Part shown: positions 45,690-57,200 of the stretch, piece by piece
Numbering within the stretch: position 1 is the stretch's first letter
Layout of the letters: every line of letters starts with the position of its first letter
From: Inia geoffrensis
Taxonomy: Eukaryota; Chordata; Mammalia; Artiodactyla; Iniidae
Direction: 5' to 3'
Length of the DNA stretch: 64,000 bases
Assembly (NCBI GenBank): GCA_036417435.1
Contig: CM070905.1
Coordinates: 65,241,092-65,305,091, forward strand
Notes under the pieces: model-generated
Database searches by the model: none
Told to the model about the DNA's origin: nothing
The model's input: the letters and a program-made list of their open reading frames with translations, nothing else
Made by a program: the position numbers and the translations under genes

Positions 45690-45830
45690 AGGAAGGAGGG
45701 ATGGAGAGAGAATGGGGAAGGGAGGGAGAGAGAAAGGTGGAGAGAGAGAGAGAAAGAGAGGGGGAGAAAACGGGAGAGAAGAGGAGGGAGAAAGAGAGAA
45801 GGGTGAGAGAGGGAGAGGGAGGGAGAAACA
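45690..45830. repeat. GA-rich low-complexity tract
   Basis: Almost pure purine on the plus strand (GGGAGGGAGAGAGAAAGG, AGAGAGAGAGAAAGAGAGGG). It produces long Arg/Glu-rich frames on one strand and Ser/Leu/Pro-rich frames on the other. These are composition effects. Confidence 0.95.
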
Positions 45831-46244
45831 TACTGGTAGCAGTGGGGATGCTGGCTGGGCAGTGGGCGGTCCAGAGACTGTGACAAAGCATTCAGAGAGA
45901 AGGGGAAATCTCTGAAGGAAATGAGGCGGCAGCCATGCAGTACCCCCTCCCCAGGAGGAGACCATCCCCCTGGCAGCACAGCATGCCTGCACGTTTCCTG
46001 CGAGAGACGGGGCCCTGTTCATTGCTAGGGTAATATTATAAATGTTAGCTCACCTGACAAGACATGTCTTAATAAGGGGCGAGAACTTCATTCATTTTTG
46101 ATAGTGCACCAGTGACAAAATCCCTCCCAGTTTAGCAGAGAAATACTGCAAGAGTAAATTGCCAGTGACAACATCGGTGTCTTCCCTAGGATTCAGGGAT
46201 TAAATGACAACAGTCACAGCCAGGACCCAACATGGCTTTAGGCA

Positions 46245-46249
<5 letters not shown>
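45831..46249. other. No recognised feature
   Basis: No nameable repeat or exon. Confidence 0.4.

Positions 46250-46283
<34 letters not shown>
46250..46283. repeat. Poly(A) run of 34
   Basis: Uninterrupted A34 following GGCTTTAGGCATCTTT. No SINE or L1 body that I recognise precedes it. Confidence 0.95.
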
Positions 46284-48989
46284 CAACCAAATTAAAGCCA
46301 CATACATGAGGGAGAGAAGCCTCTTATCCCGGCAGAGAGACACCTTTGATTAAAGCTCAGTCTGACCTTCCTGCTTAATCTCCACGGAAATTGAGACACG
46401 CTTCCTAAATGACAGGACTTTACAGAATCATAATGAGCAGAAACCAGGATGCTTTGAGTTACATTTCCACCTTCATTCCTGGAGCAGGCAAAAGAGACAG
46501 CCAGGGAGAGGCTCTACTATGTGTTATTAAAAGAACAATGAGGCTCTCTCTCCCCTGTTTCTTTTGTGCAGAGGCAGAATTATCTGCGAAACAAGCAATT
46601 CATTCCTGGACACTTTAGATTGCTTTTCTGCAAAACCAAATTCCTAGGTTATTCGCGTTTAGTGGGTGCCAGTAGTTTGATGGGAAATCTTCTATTTTGA
46701 GGGTGATATGTATTAGTAAATAATTCCCCCTGCGAAAGCAACCCAAGCTTCAGGGAATTTAAAGCAAAAGCAAACCCCGACAAAACAAATCTGTTTCAAA
46801 GTTAATGAGGGTAAAATAAACCAGAGGGTTTTACTTCTAGGTTCTTTGATGTTTCATTAAATCACAATTACTTAAATTGCAAAGTGACCAAGTAGGCTAT
46901 GGAGTTAATAAGACTTTGCTTTTTTTTTAAAATCACTTAATTTTGTGGGGTCTAAACAATTTCTGCCAACTTGGAAAATATGCCCACTGCAACACTGTAT
47001 TGTTCCTCTTGTGAATTAAAATTTAAAAATAATAAAAGCTGGGTTCTTATATTATTAGTACCCTCCATTTAACTTTATTTTTGGTATGAATTATAGAATC
47101 TAGCCCCTTTTTGGTACTTAGTAAAGATTAAAACATTGTAATATAATATTTGTATTGGAAGCGAGGTCTCAAAGAAATTATATACATATTTTTTAAGCTT
47201 GGAAAACAGTATACCCATCCATCATGTTTTTCCATAAGCAGTATATGTTGCTAACCGGTTTTGGTGAATATATACTCACCTAAGACAGGAAGATAGATTT
47301 TCTGAAGGTAAACAGTGCTTATTAAAGAGAAAAATTCTGCCAGTTTGTGCAGAACGAAACTACGTAATCTCAATCAGCTTCTCCACTGTCCCCATTGTCA
47401 TTTAATATGTTCTTTATGTGTGTCAGGTCTGTGTTCCTGCAAATGGTGAGCATGTGTCCAATAAAATCTCACCTGTGCCTTCATAGGGGAGGAATGTGTT
47501 ATGTTCATATCAGTGTTCCCAGGCGAAACACGTTGTGTTTCGCCTCAGTCTGCTTGAAAAGGAAAAAAAAAAAATTCTCGAGAAGGGGCGCAAAGCCTAT
47601 TCAAAACTGAGGATATGCTGCCCTCTTGTGGAGAGCTCTGGTGCTAACAATGTGCGTCCCGGATTGAGTGCTTTATTTTCCTAGAGAAGAAATGGTTTTA
47701 AGTGGTCTGCTTGATTAGGATCTCAGAACAGTATTTGAAGATTCTAGTGGCATCCATATTTATTATTTCACCCACCCTCTGGATGCAGAGGTCATCAAGA
47801 CCCTCTATTGTTTACTGTTTTCACTACTGTTTACTATTTTACTGCCTTTACTATTGTTCTTTAAAAAAAAAATATTTGCTATACCTTCCTCCAAAAGAAA
47901 ATATCCATCTGCTTCCTTCAACTACCGCCTCTTGCTCCTGTTCACTGTCTTTATTGATCCTATCACTCTCTCTGTAAAATAAACTAAAGAAATCTGGACA
48001 TTTCTGTTTTGTTTTTCGGTTATTTTTAATAAAAGCTAATTCACGTACAAATGGTAAATGAGTGAAAAATAAGGAAAATATTGGTGCTAAGCTGAAGAGA
48101 TGATACAAAAATGAAGTCGTTTATCCCCCTTCCTGCCCACAGGTGCTTTGTTCAACTATCCTCGCTCACCTCAACCCTGGCATACTGGTTTTCCCTTCCT
48201 TCATAGAAGATCATTTTACCTCCTACTTTATTGGAATAAAGTAGAAAATAGTACATGAATTCGAGTTATAATTTCCCTCCTTCATTTACCAATCGATCTA
48301 GGTCTGCATTCCAAACCCTTCCACTAACTGCCAGAATTGCCCTGCCTCCGGGCAAGGCTAATGTTTTCCTCTCTCAGGAATGCACATCCTCGGGTGTGTC
48401 CGTATCTTGAAATTCTGCCCCTCCACTGGATCACTCCCAAAACAAACACTTGTGTCTTCCACACTACAAACAAAAATAGAAAAAAAACAACCCACAAATA
48501 AAACAATACAAAACACAATACACCTGCCCTCAATCCTGCACCGCCCTCTATCTCCAATCCTACTTCTCTGGACGTTCCTAAAGAAAAATCTACAAGGTCT
48601 TATTTCTTCCTTGTCTACTCATTGCTCAATCTGCCTGACCACTAAGTTCTGGAGCCTACCACCCCACTGGCCCTTTTGTGGAAAGAGGCCCCCAGCTGTT
48701 TTGCACCAGCAAGTAGCTCAGCACCTCTGAAAGCTCATTCCCTAAACCACTAGTTCCTTGGATCCCTGAAAGAAGATTTTAGTGGTTCAGTAAGTGTGGG
48801 AAGTGCTGCCTGCTACAGGCCCCCAGAAACTCATAGTGCAGAGTAAGGCACCTACCGCACTGAGAAATCCCACAGTAATGAAGTCTGATCAATTTAATTT
48901 AACTTAGAATTTCCTCAACATACCTGATTGAGAAATCCTTTTTTGCTTAATATCTATTAAGCACCTGGAGAAATAGCGTTTCTCTGAAT
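46284..48989. other. Repeat-poor tract, no gene recognised
   Basis: About 2.7 kb with no interspersed repeat I can name, apart from low-complexity TTTACTATT stretches near 47800-47870 and A-runs. A CTCF-like core lies at 47618. The open frames (for example 46409-46618, 48380-48730) have no domains. With 34456-36984 it is the other main repeat-poor block. Confidence 0.4.
47618..47631 (-). promoter_or_regulatory. CTCF-like core (one mismatch)
   Basis: The plus strand reads CTGCCCTCTTGTGG; the minus strand CCACAAGAGGGCAG fits CCASYAGRKGGCR except for A at the Y position. Confidence 0.45.
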
Positions 48990-50000
48990 ACATGTTTTGC
49001 CATACAAACAATTCTTGACTTATCCTTGAATATATCTTCCTGTAGGCATTTGCATATCTTTTCGGGGGATAGATTCAAAGGAGGGATTTACTGAGTCTTA
49101 GGCAAATTCAGACAAATTGTCCTTCTGTGCAGCTGTACCTATTTATAAAGGCAATGGCATATGTAACTGTTTTCTCACACCATTGTCAAATCTTGCTATT
49201 ATCAAATTTTTAAAAACGGCTGTGTAAGAAAGGAAGTATTATTGAGACTCGATGTCTAATTCTCTGAACTGTAACAAGGTAGGGGCACATGTATATTTAT
49301 ACTTTCCCCTTATCTGAGAGTTGCTGTATATATTATTTGATATTTTGGGGGAGGTAGTTTTTATTCTTTATATATATATTCTGGATTCTGATCTTTTGTC
49401 TTTTATGTAATATGGAAATATTTTCACTCAATTTGTTACTTATGTTTTAATTTTTATAATGCTTTGTTGCAACATTTTTAAAAATTTGCTCTTTGCGAGG
49501 TTTAAAATTCTAGTATTTTCCTTTATACCTTTTAAGAAGACTTTCTCTTTATCCAAGAAAAAAAGTCTTTTGTCTTATATTTTCTGTATCAAACTTTTTT
49601 TTTAATTAATTAATTAATTTATTTTTGGCTGCGTTGGGTCTTCGTTGCAGCACGTGGGCTTTCTCCAGTTGCGGTGAGCGGGGGCTACTCTTTGTTGTGG
49701 TGCGCAGGCTTCTCATTGTGGTGGCTTCTCTTGTTGTGGAGCACGGGCTTTAGGCGCATGGGCTTCAGTAGTTGTGGCTCGCAGGCTCTAGAGTGCAGGC
49801 TCAGTAGTTGTGGCACACGGGCTTAGTTGCTCCACGGCATGTGGGATCCTCCCGGACCAGGGCTCAAACCCGTGTCCCCTGCATTGGCAGGAGGATTCTT
49901 AACCACTGCGCCACCAGGGAAGCCCTGTATCAGACTTCTTAATTCAACATTTTAATTCAATCCTGTGATATTATCTCAGCATCTACTTGTATTGGCACCT
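48990..50000 (-). repeat. Old L1 3' region, antisense
   Basis: GGCATTTGCATATCTTTTCG GGGGATAGATTC (49037), CAAATTGTCCTTCTGTGCAG (49113) and TATATATTCTGGATTCTGAT CTTTTGTC (49373) match the complement of old L1 ORF2-end / 3' sequence. It is interrupted by the CHR-1 SINE at 49597-49924. Confidence 0.65.
49597..49924 (-). mobile_element. CHR-1-type SINE, long form (about 328 bp)
   Basis: On the minus strand: head GGGCTTCCCTGGTGGCGCAG TGGTTAAGAATCC, a body with repeated CAACTACTGAGCC and CCACAACAAGAGAAGCC-type units, and end CGAAGACCCAACGCAGCC followed by AAAAATAAATTAATTAATTA. Target duplications CTGTATCAAACTT (49584-49596) and CTGTATCAGACTT (49925-49937), one mismatch. Confidence 0.95.
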
Positions 50001-51744
50001 CTGTTCATGTACATAAGTATTCACAAATTTATTTTACAGCGAATTTTAAAACATGATACATAGAGATTCTGATGAGGATACTTCTGGGTATGTATTTGGG
50101 TACAATATAGAAGGACAGTTTGGATGACAAAGGAAATATTCACTTTCCTTTGAAATGAAGAATATTTAGATAGGTGAAAGGGTATCTAGTCAATAAATTT
50201 TCAGAGTAGGCTAGATGCTGATGCTTATCCTATTCAACGTTTTTGGTAATATGTTATTCAATGGTATTTTCTTTTTCATTTAGGCAGTTAAGGTTTATCT
50301 AAATTTTGATTGTTCTATTTATTAGAATTTAAAATTCATGTCCTGAAATTCAGTCCAACACTCACGAAGATGTAACTGGCAGTTGCCTGACATCATTCTC
50401 TTTCTACATTCATGAAATCTCCCTGTTTTACTAATAAGAAATACAGACAAATATTGTGCTAGATGAAGTCTGGAAGGGGCAGACTAAAAGGATTACAGTG
50501 TTTCATAGAAGAGTAGAATAAAGTCACTACCTTCTTGACCCAGCAAATGAATGCCATTAGGTGATTTCTCCTGAGTTTTTGAACCAGCAATTAAGTCTCA
50601 ATTAGTGATTTCAGTGCAAGGGTAAGAACCAATTATAGAGGCTCAGGGAGAGGTCTTTGTCCTTGGGTGCTCACGTGGTTTAGTGCTGCTGGTAAGTTTG
50701 TCAGTGGCACTCATGAAATAACTGGAACTTAATTTCATTCCCATACCAGCGCTGAAAAGAGTAAGGGTCCTGAGAGGAAAAGCATGGAAAGCCACATTAG
50801 ACAGTGACCTGCCATCCCAAGGCCCGATGATAGGTGGGGAATTCTGCTGCACATCCTCTCCCTTCTGAGAAAAAAAGTGCTTCTCAATTTTAAGGCCTTA
50901 CAGGCTACACTTCGCTTCCAGCTTTTACTGGAGCCAGAAGGAATCAGTGAAATGATCTCAACAGTTGGGGTTCAGAAATGGCCTACTTTAAATTCAAAGT
51001 AGTTTTCCTTGGAATAACGAGGTGAATCATTCAATTAGCATGAATTAAAGTGGTGTCTTGGGAGGGGAAGAGAGACAAAGGTACATGACCAGTCTGCCAT
51101 CTCGAATTGCAAATTTGTGTCTGTGTTTATCTTCCCTACTTTCTGTTTCTTGCCATGAATGTGCGCCATCATGGTGAAGATGATTTGGAAGCCAGAGAAG
51201 ATGGCAAGGCTACACTGAGCCCGGTCCACGCACTGATGAGGACCTGATTGTGACACGAGGAACATTGTGCAGGGACATCGTTGGCACAAGTCAGACCTGG
51301 ACATGAGCACGGGCACTTTCACAGCGGCAAGAGCTGACCGCTGCGACGTAGAAGCCAACTAAACATAGTCAGTTGACTACGTGTTGACGACGACGTAATG
51401 TTGACTCTGATCAGATACCCTAATGGTCACCACGCACAGTGACGGGAGCTTCCCAGAACTTCTCCTCAGCTGGGCTGGAGAACCAGAGTTATCTTTGCTG
51501 CACTGTAAACCACCTACGCTCACATTTCATCAGATACATCCCCTCCTTCCAGCGAATGTACTCAAGAATTAAACTGCTTCTCTACCCCGATTGTAGGATC
51601 CTGGAATGGGTCACCCTTAGGAGGAGAATTGCCCTTTTATTGTCAGAATGGAATGTATACAAACTCAGGCAGGTTTTTGAGTCCAAATAGCTTTAGGAGA
51701 AGTGGTCCCTGGATTCAAGACACAGTTAAATCTGAGAACTGGTT
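50001..51744. other. No gene recognised
   Basis: About 1.7 kb without nameable repeats. The minus-strand frame at 51035-51358 (107 codons) and the plus-strand frame at 51439-51690 have no family I recognise. GC is slightly raised at 51150-51450, with several CpGs (for example GCTGACCGCTGCGACG near 51329). Confidence 0.4.
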
Positions 51745-51926
51745 TTGTTTTTGTTTTAATTTATTTGGCTGCTCTGGGTCTTAGTTGTGGCATGCAGGTT
51801 CTTTGTTGCAGCCTGCGGTCTCTATTAGGTGTGGCATGTGGGATCTGGTTCCCTGACCAGGGCTGGAACCCGGGCCCCCTGCATTGGGAGTGCGGAGTCT
51901 AAACCACTGGACCACCAGGAAAGCCC
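51745..51926 (-). mobile_element. CHR-1-type SINE, short form
   Basis: On the minus strand: GGGCTTTCCTGGTGGTCCAG TGGTTTAGACTCC, GGGGGCCCGGGTTCCAGCCC TGG, then CAGAGCAGCCAAATAAATT. The A box is altered (TGGTCCAGTGG). No clear target duplication. Confidence 0.9.
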
Positions 51927-52014
51927 TTGGGAACAGTCTTAGCTGTCATCAGAATATCATTATCTAGGCCAATATGATGGCCTTTCTTTATTTTGCTCCA
52001 GTTTATCTTTCCCC

Positions 52015-52534
52015 ATATTTCTTTGTGTATTCTTGTCTCAGGACTTTTGCGCTCACTGTTCCTTCTACTGGAACGCTTCTCCTCCTCTTTCTCCTCCTCC
52101 TTGAGGTCTCTGGTCTCCTCCAGCACATCTCCTTCTCTGGTTAGACTTTTTAATTTATTTACCATCCTCTGACATAGTGTATATTTTACTCACTTATTTA
52201 TAATATGCCACAGAAACAGGGATTAAAAGAAAACAAAACTGGTTTGTTCACCGCTGAATTCTTAGAATCTGGAAGAATACCAGGAATATAGTAGATGCTC
52301 AATAAACGTTTATTTTCAACTAATAAGTAAACATTTACTCTGCTCACTCTGAACTATCCACTGTTCCCTCTGCCTAATCCATGATTCCTGGGCCATTCCT
52401 TTTGCCCATATCACAGGTCCAGATCCTATCCACCCTTCAAGGTCTGCTCAGTGTCACCTCACGCATAGACTCTCTTGATTCTCCCCAGTTATAAATAACA
52501 TCGCCTCTCTGGCCTCCCTAGAACTTTTACAAAC
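52015..52534 (+). repeat. L2 LINE 3' region
   Basis: CTTCTACTGGAACGCTTCTC (52060), TTTAATTTATTTACCATCCT (52148), GTTTGTTCACCGCTGAATTC (52242), then AGTAGATGCTCAATAAACGT TTATT (52290) are L2 landmarks. A second L2-like stretch follows from 52360 (CCAGATCCTATCCACCCTTC AAGG) and is cut by the L1 stub at 52545. Confidence 0.75.
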
Positions 52535-52544
52535 AGCACTTTCT

Positions 52545-52878
52545 TGTTTTTAATTGAAGTATAGTTGATTTACAATGTTGTGTTAGTTTCAGGTTACAGC
52601 AAAGTGATTCAGTTATACATACATGTATATCTATTTTTTTTCAAGATTCTTTTCCTGTATAGGTTATTACAAAATATGGAGTATAGTTCCCTGTGCTATA
52701 TAGTAGGTCCTTGTTGGTTATCTGTTTTATATATAATAGTGTGTATATGTTAATCCCAAACTCCTAATTTATCCCTCCCCTCATCTTTCCTCTTTGGTAG
52801 TCATAAGCTTGTTTTCTATGTTTGTGGGTCTATTTCTGTTTCGTATACAAGTTCATTTGTATAATTTCTTATTTAGAT
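52545..52878 (-). mobile_element. L1 3' end, 5'-truncated, antisense
   Basis: AATTGAAGTATAGTTGATTT ACAATGTTGTG (52551), CAAAGTGATTCAGTTATACA (52600), TCCCTGTGCTATATAGTAGG TCC (52688). Target duplications AGCACTTTCT at 52535-52544 and 52879-52888. L2-like sequence continues on both sides. Confidence 0.93.
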
Positions 52879-53039
52879 AGCACTTTCTAAATGGTATATA
52901 TACTTATTTATATGTGCCTTATCCCTATTGCTACAAGTGGTTTGATGAAAAGACACATTTCTTATTAGAATGAGTGATCCTAGAAGCGTAACAGACTGTT
53001 AACATACTGCTTTTCACAGAGTATATATATAACTGCCCA

Positions 53040-53120
53040 GAGCTTAAAGCCGTGGGCTTTGCAGTCAGATAAACCTGTATTCGGTATCTGACTGCTCCTC
53101 TTTACTTGTGATGGAGGGCT
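53040..53120 (+). repeat. MIR fragment
   Basis: AGAGCTTAAAGCCGTGGGCT TTGCAGTCAGATAAACCTG TATTCGG follows the 5' half of MIR. It stops before the core. Confidence 0.55.
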
Positions 53121-53194
53121 TTGTGGTCTTTCACACCCACCCCCTGGTTATGGATCCCAGATTATGATTTTGAGATCATAATGTGGGGTGCTCT

Positions 53195-53330
53195 CCATGC
53201 ACTACAGACCACCCCTTCCTCTTTTTACCAGATTATAGCTCTGGAGAACAGTGACTAACTTTTTATCTTAACCCAATTGAGTGCCTAGGGCAGAGTAGGA
53301 ATTCAAGAAATATTTGTAAAAGGAATGAAA
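53195..53330 (+). repeat. L2 LINE 3' end
   Basis: CTGGAGAACAGTGACTAACT, GAGTGCCTAGGGCAGAGTAG GAATTCAAGAAATATTTG gives an eroded L2 terminus. Confidence 0.55.
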
Positions 53331-53844
53331 TAGTGATTGTGAGAACTGAACTTTTAACAAATGAGTATGTTCATCCTCTAGGTACTGCTCAGTGAGTGAA
53401 GGTACAATGATGGTGGGAATTAGAAAATGCCAGAGTGGAGCCAGCATGTTCTCTGCTACATCACCCACGGGAGACTGCAGCGGATGGTGAGAGAGAAATC
53501 GCGAGGAGTTTAGGAATGAGCTGTCAGCTGTTGACTCGCTGGATAACCTAATGAGCCACGCCGTCCTTTGGGCGGGGGGCGGGGGGGAGCACAATTAATC
53601 GTTGGTAAAACAGGATTGTGGAATCCACAAGTTTTAGTGTTCCTTAAAATCTGGATCACATAGTGCCTGCCTAGAGACAGCCACCAACGTGTGTTGAATG
53701 AAAAAGTGAATGGATCATTATTAATAGGAACAAAGATAATGGTATTGATTGATATCCTAGAATTATTTACTTTTAATTGACTTGTCATACTGTAAGACAT
53801 TTCGGCGTTACTTTTTCAAGCTTGGTTAGTTACCTCTCTTTCTT
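53331..53844. other. No gene recognised; G-rich spot at 53570-53588
   Basis: Contains GGGCGGGGGGCGGGGGGGAG, capable in principle of forming a G-quadruplex. Otherwise nothing nameable. Confidence 0.4.
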
Positions 53845-54063
53845 TCTTTTTTTTTTTTTTTTTTTTTTTTGCGGTACGCGGGCCTCTCACTGTTGTGGCC
53901 CCTCCCGTTGCGGAGCAGAGACTCCGGACACACAGGCTCAGTGGCCATGACTCACAGGCCCAGCCGCTCCGTGGCACGTGGGATCCGCCCAGACCGGGGA
54001 ACGAACCCGCGTCCCCTGCATCGGCAGGCGGACTCTCAACCACTGCGCCACCAGGAAAGCCCC
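53845..54063 (-). mobile_element. CHR-2-type SINE
   Basis: Target duplications AGTTACCTCTCTTTCTT at 53828-53844 and 54064-54080 are identical. On the plus strand the tail is T-rich with CTTT interruptions. The head is GGGGCTTTCCTGGTGGCGCA. Confidence 0.96.
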
Positions 54064-54080
54064 AGTTACCTCTCTTTCTT

Positions 54081-54929
54081 CGTGGAAGATTTTTATTTTA
54101 AATGTTTCTTTATCAAAGAATGCAAAGTATGAAAGGGAGTGAGTTATATCCTGAAATTGCACACATTCAGATAGGAGAGATTAATCACTTTTTATTTTCC
54201 ATTGTTATTATTATCTGTGATTATTAAATATGTCCCCTTTGCTTGTTTATATTCCCTCATGTTAGCATTTTCGACCTCATTTTACCTTCTCACGGTCTTA
54301 TTTTTTCTTGGGGGTTATTGTTTAGAAGTTACTCAGTTTGTTACATGTAGCGTCCCACGTCTGCCATCTAGTGGAATAAAGTGTTTAAGACAACTTTTAT
54401 AGGGACAGTCGCAATTTAAATCAGGCACAGTGTTGCTCCTAAAAGAAATTACTCCTTTCATCAGAGTTCAAAGCAATGCCTGGACTCCAGCTTACCAAAT
54501 TTGTGTAGTGAAACTGAAAATTGCATTTAGTTTTCTGAAATGGTTTCTGGACATATGTTTGCTGTTTTATTAAAATTGCAGAGCTTCTGAAGAGTTGGGT
54601 AAAGAAAGGTAGCCCTGTTATATTTGCTGTGAAAAGTGTGATAGTGAAACTGACAGAAATGATTTTTAGGAGAAAAGCTAAAATTACAAGGAGGTGTCTT
54701 TTCTGAGGACCATCAAAGGTCACAGCCATTTTTCATAGAAAAAGAAAATTACAAAAATAGGTCGTTAACCTTGTTAACTGTATACTATGGAGTATTTTAG
54801 GCTGTGACGTGTTCTTGAAAGACAAAGGGCACACATAGCTGTTTCTACGGAACAACATAGTAGCAGATGGTTTTACTTGTATAGTTTACTCATATTTTTC
54901 CGCATAGATGAGTGAAGAATATATTAGTT
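54081..54929. other. No gene recognised
   Basis: No nameable repeat. Contains the CTCF-like core at 54361. Confidence 0.4.
54361..54374 (-). promoter_or_regulatory. CTCF-like core (perfect)
   Basis: The plus strand reads CTGCCATCTAGTGG; the minus strand CCACTAGATGGCAG matches CCASYAGRKGGCR. It is not in a recognised repeat. Confidence 0.5.
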
Positions 54930-55356
54930 ATTTTTTACCATCAATCTGTGATTTTTCAAATATATTCTCTGATTATAAAAGTAGCACCATTTCCTTATAG
55001 ATAATTTACAAAACTTGGAAGTATATAAAAAAGACATCTGTAATTTTCCTTTCCAAAACACATATAACCACTTTTTAAAAATCATTTTGATGTATTTCCT
55101 TTCAGCCTTTAATCTCTTCATAGATGTAATATATTTATAATTTTTCTTTGACAAAATTTTAATTTTGTTTAAGTTTGGTTCCATTTTTCTTAATTAACAT
55201 TACAAGATGAACATTTTCACCAGGTGATTCAAGGACACAATTTTTAACAGCCATAAAATGTTTTTCATAATTATGTACAAAAGTTATTTAACCAATACTA
55301 ATTATTAAAAGCATAGGTGGTTTCCAAATATTTTGCTCTTAGAAATAATGCCACCT

Positions 55357-55500
55357 AGAAAGCAGCGGGGTGGTGGTGGTGGTGTTGTGCTGAATTGGGC
55401 GATTGGGATTGACATGTATACCCAGATGTGTATAAAATGGATGACTAATAAGAACCTGCAGTATAAAAAAATAAATAAAATTTAAAAATTAAAAAAAAAA
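55357..55500 (+). mobile_element. 144-bp L1 3' stub
   Basis: Holds only the end of the 3' UTR: AGCGGGGTGGTGGTGGTGGT, GGCGATTGGGATTGACATGT, GATGACTAATAAGAACCTGC and an A-rich tail. It is the same 3' end type as the 9163 L1. Target duplications AGAAATAATGCCACCT (55341-55356) and AGAAATACTGCCACCT (55501-55516), one mismatch. Confidence 0.95.
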
Positions 55501-55758
55501 AGAAATACTGCCACCTTGAACTCCTGACATGTACATATTGGTAAGAATTTAATTGTTTCCTGAGTGCATATTCCCTTGAAGTTTAAGTGTTCAAGATTAT
55601 GAAATATTTTAAGGCTTGTGATTTTAAGAGCAAAGTTACCTTTCATAAAGTTGTAATAATTTTTTTCAGGCTAGCATTGTATGACAGGATCCCTTTCATC
55701 TCACCCTTGCAACATCATTTTCATTTGATTAAAAAAATGTAAAAAGAATATCTCACTG

Positions 55759-55957
55759 GGGCTTCCCTGGTGGCGCAGTGGTTGAGAGTCTGCCTGCCGA
55801 TGCAGGGGACACGGGTTCATGCCCCGGTCCGGGAGGATCCCACGTGCCGCAGAGCGGCTGGGCCCATGAGCCATGGCCGCTGAGCCCACACGTCCCGAAC
55901 CTGTGCTCCGCAACAGGAGAAGCCACAACAGTGAGAGGCCCGCGTACTGCAAAAAAA
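55759..55957 (+). mobile_element. CHR-2-type SINE
   Basis: Target duplications AAAAAGAATATCTCACTG at 55741-55758 and about 55958-55975 are identical. The body has CACACGTCCCGAACC in place of the usual GCGCGTCTGGAGCC. Confidence 0.96.
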
Positions 55958-56649
55958 AAAAAGAATATCTCACTGAATGATAATTTGCATATCTTTGATT
56001 ATTAGACAGACTGAATTCTTTTATGTTTACCAGAAATTACATTTCTTACATCATTATTTGTACTGTTTTTTCTCGTGTGGTATTTTTCTTGTCAATTTGT
56101 TAGAGCTATTTACGAAGTTAGGCTATTAATCATTTTTCATCATATATACTGCCAGTCAGTTCCCCAGCTTGTCGTGTGTGTTTTATTTGGTTTGTGAAGT
56201 TTAACTTTTTTGTGTGGAGTAAAATTCACCAAATTTTTCCTTTATGCTTCATTTTTAGTTTTTATGTTCAGTGATGCCCCTTTCATCTTCCACTGTCGTC
56301 TCTGTCTTTTGCATATTCTTTTCCATTTCCATTTCTTAGAGGCATGTCTTTTCGCACCTTTTTGAAGATGTCCTTTAGAAATAAAAATTATTTTCATTTG
56401 GCTCTTTATTAAACCATTTTCCAGTGGAATTCTCCCCTTAGTCTTTGGGATAAAGGAAGCAGCATCTTCCATAGGTCATAATTAGTGTAAATTTCTCTCC
56501 ACTTGTAGAATAGTTTTTATTATGAGAGTTAATTTTCAGTACTGTTATGAAGTTTTTCCTTTTTTATAATTGGAGTTTTAATGGGACACTGGGAGACACT
56601 GGGTCATGAAATCCTTGCCATCCTAAACCATACATCTATTTAATATCTT

Positions 56650-57200
56650 TTATTCAGCAAGCATCAGGAGAGAGGGAGAAATGAGCGAAGCCCGGGAGAA
56701 ACGAAGATAATTCTAAGTGATACTGTTGACGTGAAACAAGTAGATTGCCAGCTCTTTCTCCAGCAAAGATGGGTTTATTCTGGATCAACAAAGAATTGCA
56801 ATTCGGAGTCTGCCACCATGGACAGCTACGTGCAAATCCCCCCACAGCAAGGGAAGGAGAACACTTTATAGAGAGAAAGGAAGTTGAGAGGGCTGCGGTA
56901 AACAGAGTCCATGGCTTTTCAATGGCTGAGTCCTGCAGGAAAGAAGAGCATTCCTTCTTGCTGTTGGGCTCTCACAGGGTGTGAGAGCTCCCCCTTCTGG
57001 TCTCCCAACTCTATTTAATTAAACTTTCTGTTTATTAATTTTTTTATAATACTAATTCATGTCTGATACTGACAGCAGGGATATGCTTGCCTTCTTGCTG
57101 GGATTGTGGGTCAGGTTAATTCCTTTGATATCTTAAATATGGAGTTCCGAGGAAATTGAGGCAGTCAGAATGGCTGGTGTTTTGATCCTTTAAACATTTC
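56650..57200 (-). repeat. Possible LTR, antisense
   Basis: AAGATGGGTTTATTCTGGAT (56766) on the minus strand gives CCAGAATAAACCC with AATAAA, as in retroviral R regions. AGAGAGAAAGGAAGTTGAGA GGGC and TCACAGGGTGTGAGAGCTCC CCC add to an LTR-like look. Ends not defined, so tentative. Confidence 0.35.

Larger units (their letters stand above)
54930..56620 (-). repeat. Old L1 (L1M/L1ME-like) 3' region, antisense
   Basis: CAGCCATAAAATGTTTTTCA (55239), TTATTTAACCAATACTAATT (55284), GTGGTTTCCAAATATTTTGC TC (55317), ATAATTTGCATATCTTTGAT (55979) and CTTGTCAATTTGTTAGAGCT (56088) follow old antisense L1 order. Two later insertions (55357-55500 and 55759-55957) cut it. The right limit is vague. Confidence 0.6.

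Noticed and set aside
45570..46022. 150-codon Ser/Leu/Pro-rich frame and Arg/Glu-rich frames on the other strand
   Set aside because: Produced by a GA-rich low-complexity tract at 45690-45830.
51035..51358. 107-codon minus-strand frame in a CpG-containing segment, possible exon
   Set aside because: No recognised family, no clear splice sites or start context; kept only as an unannotated stretch.
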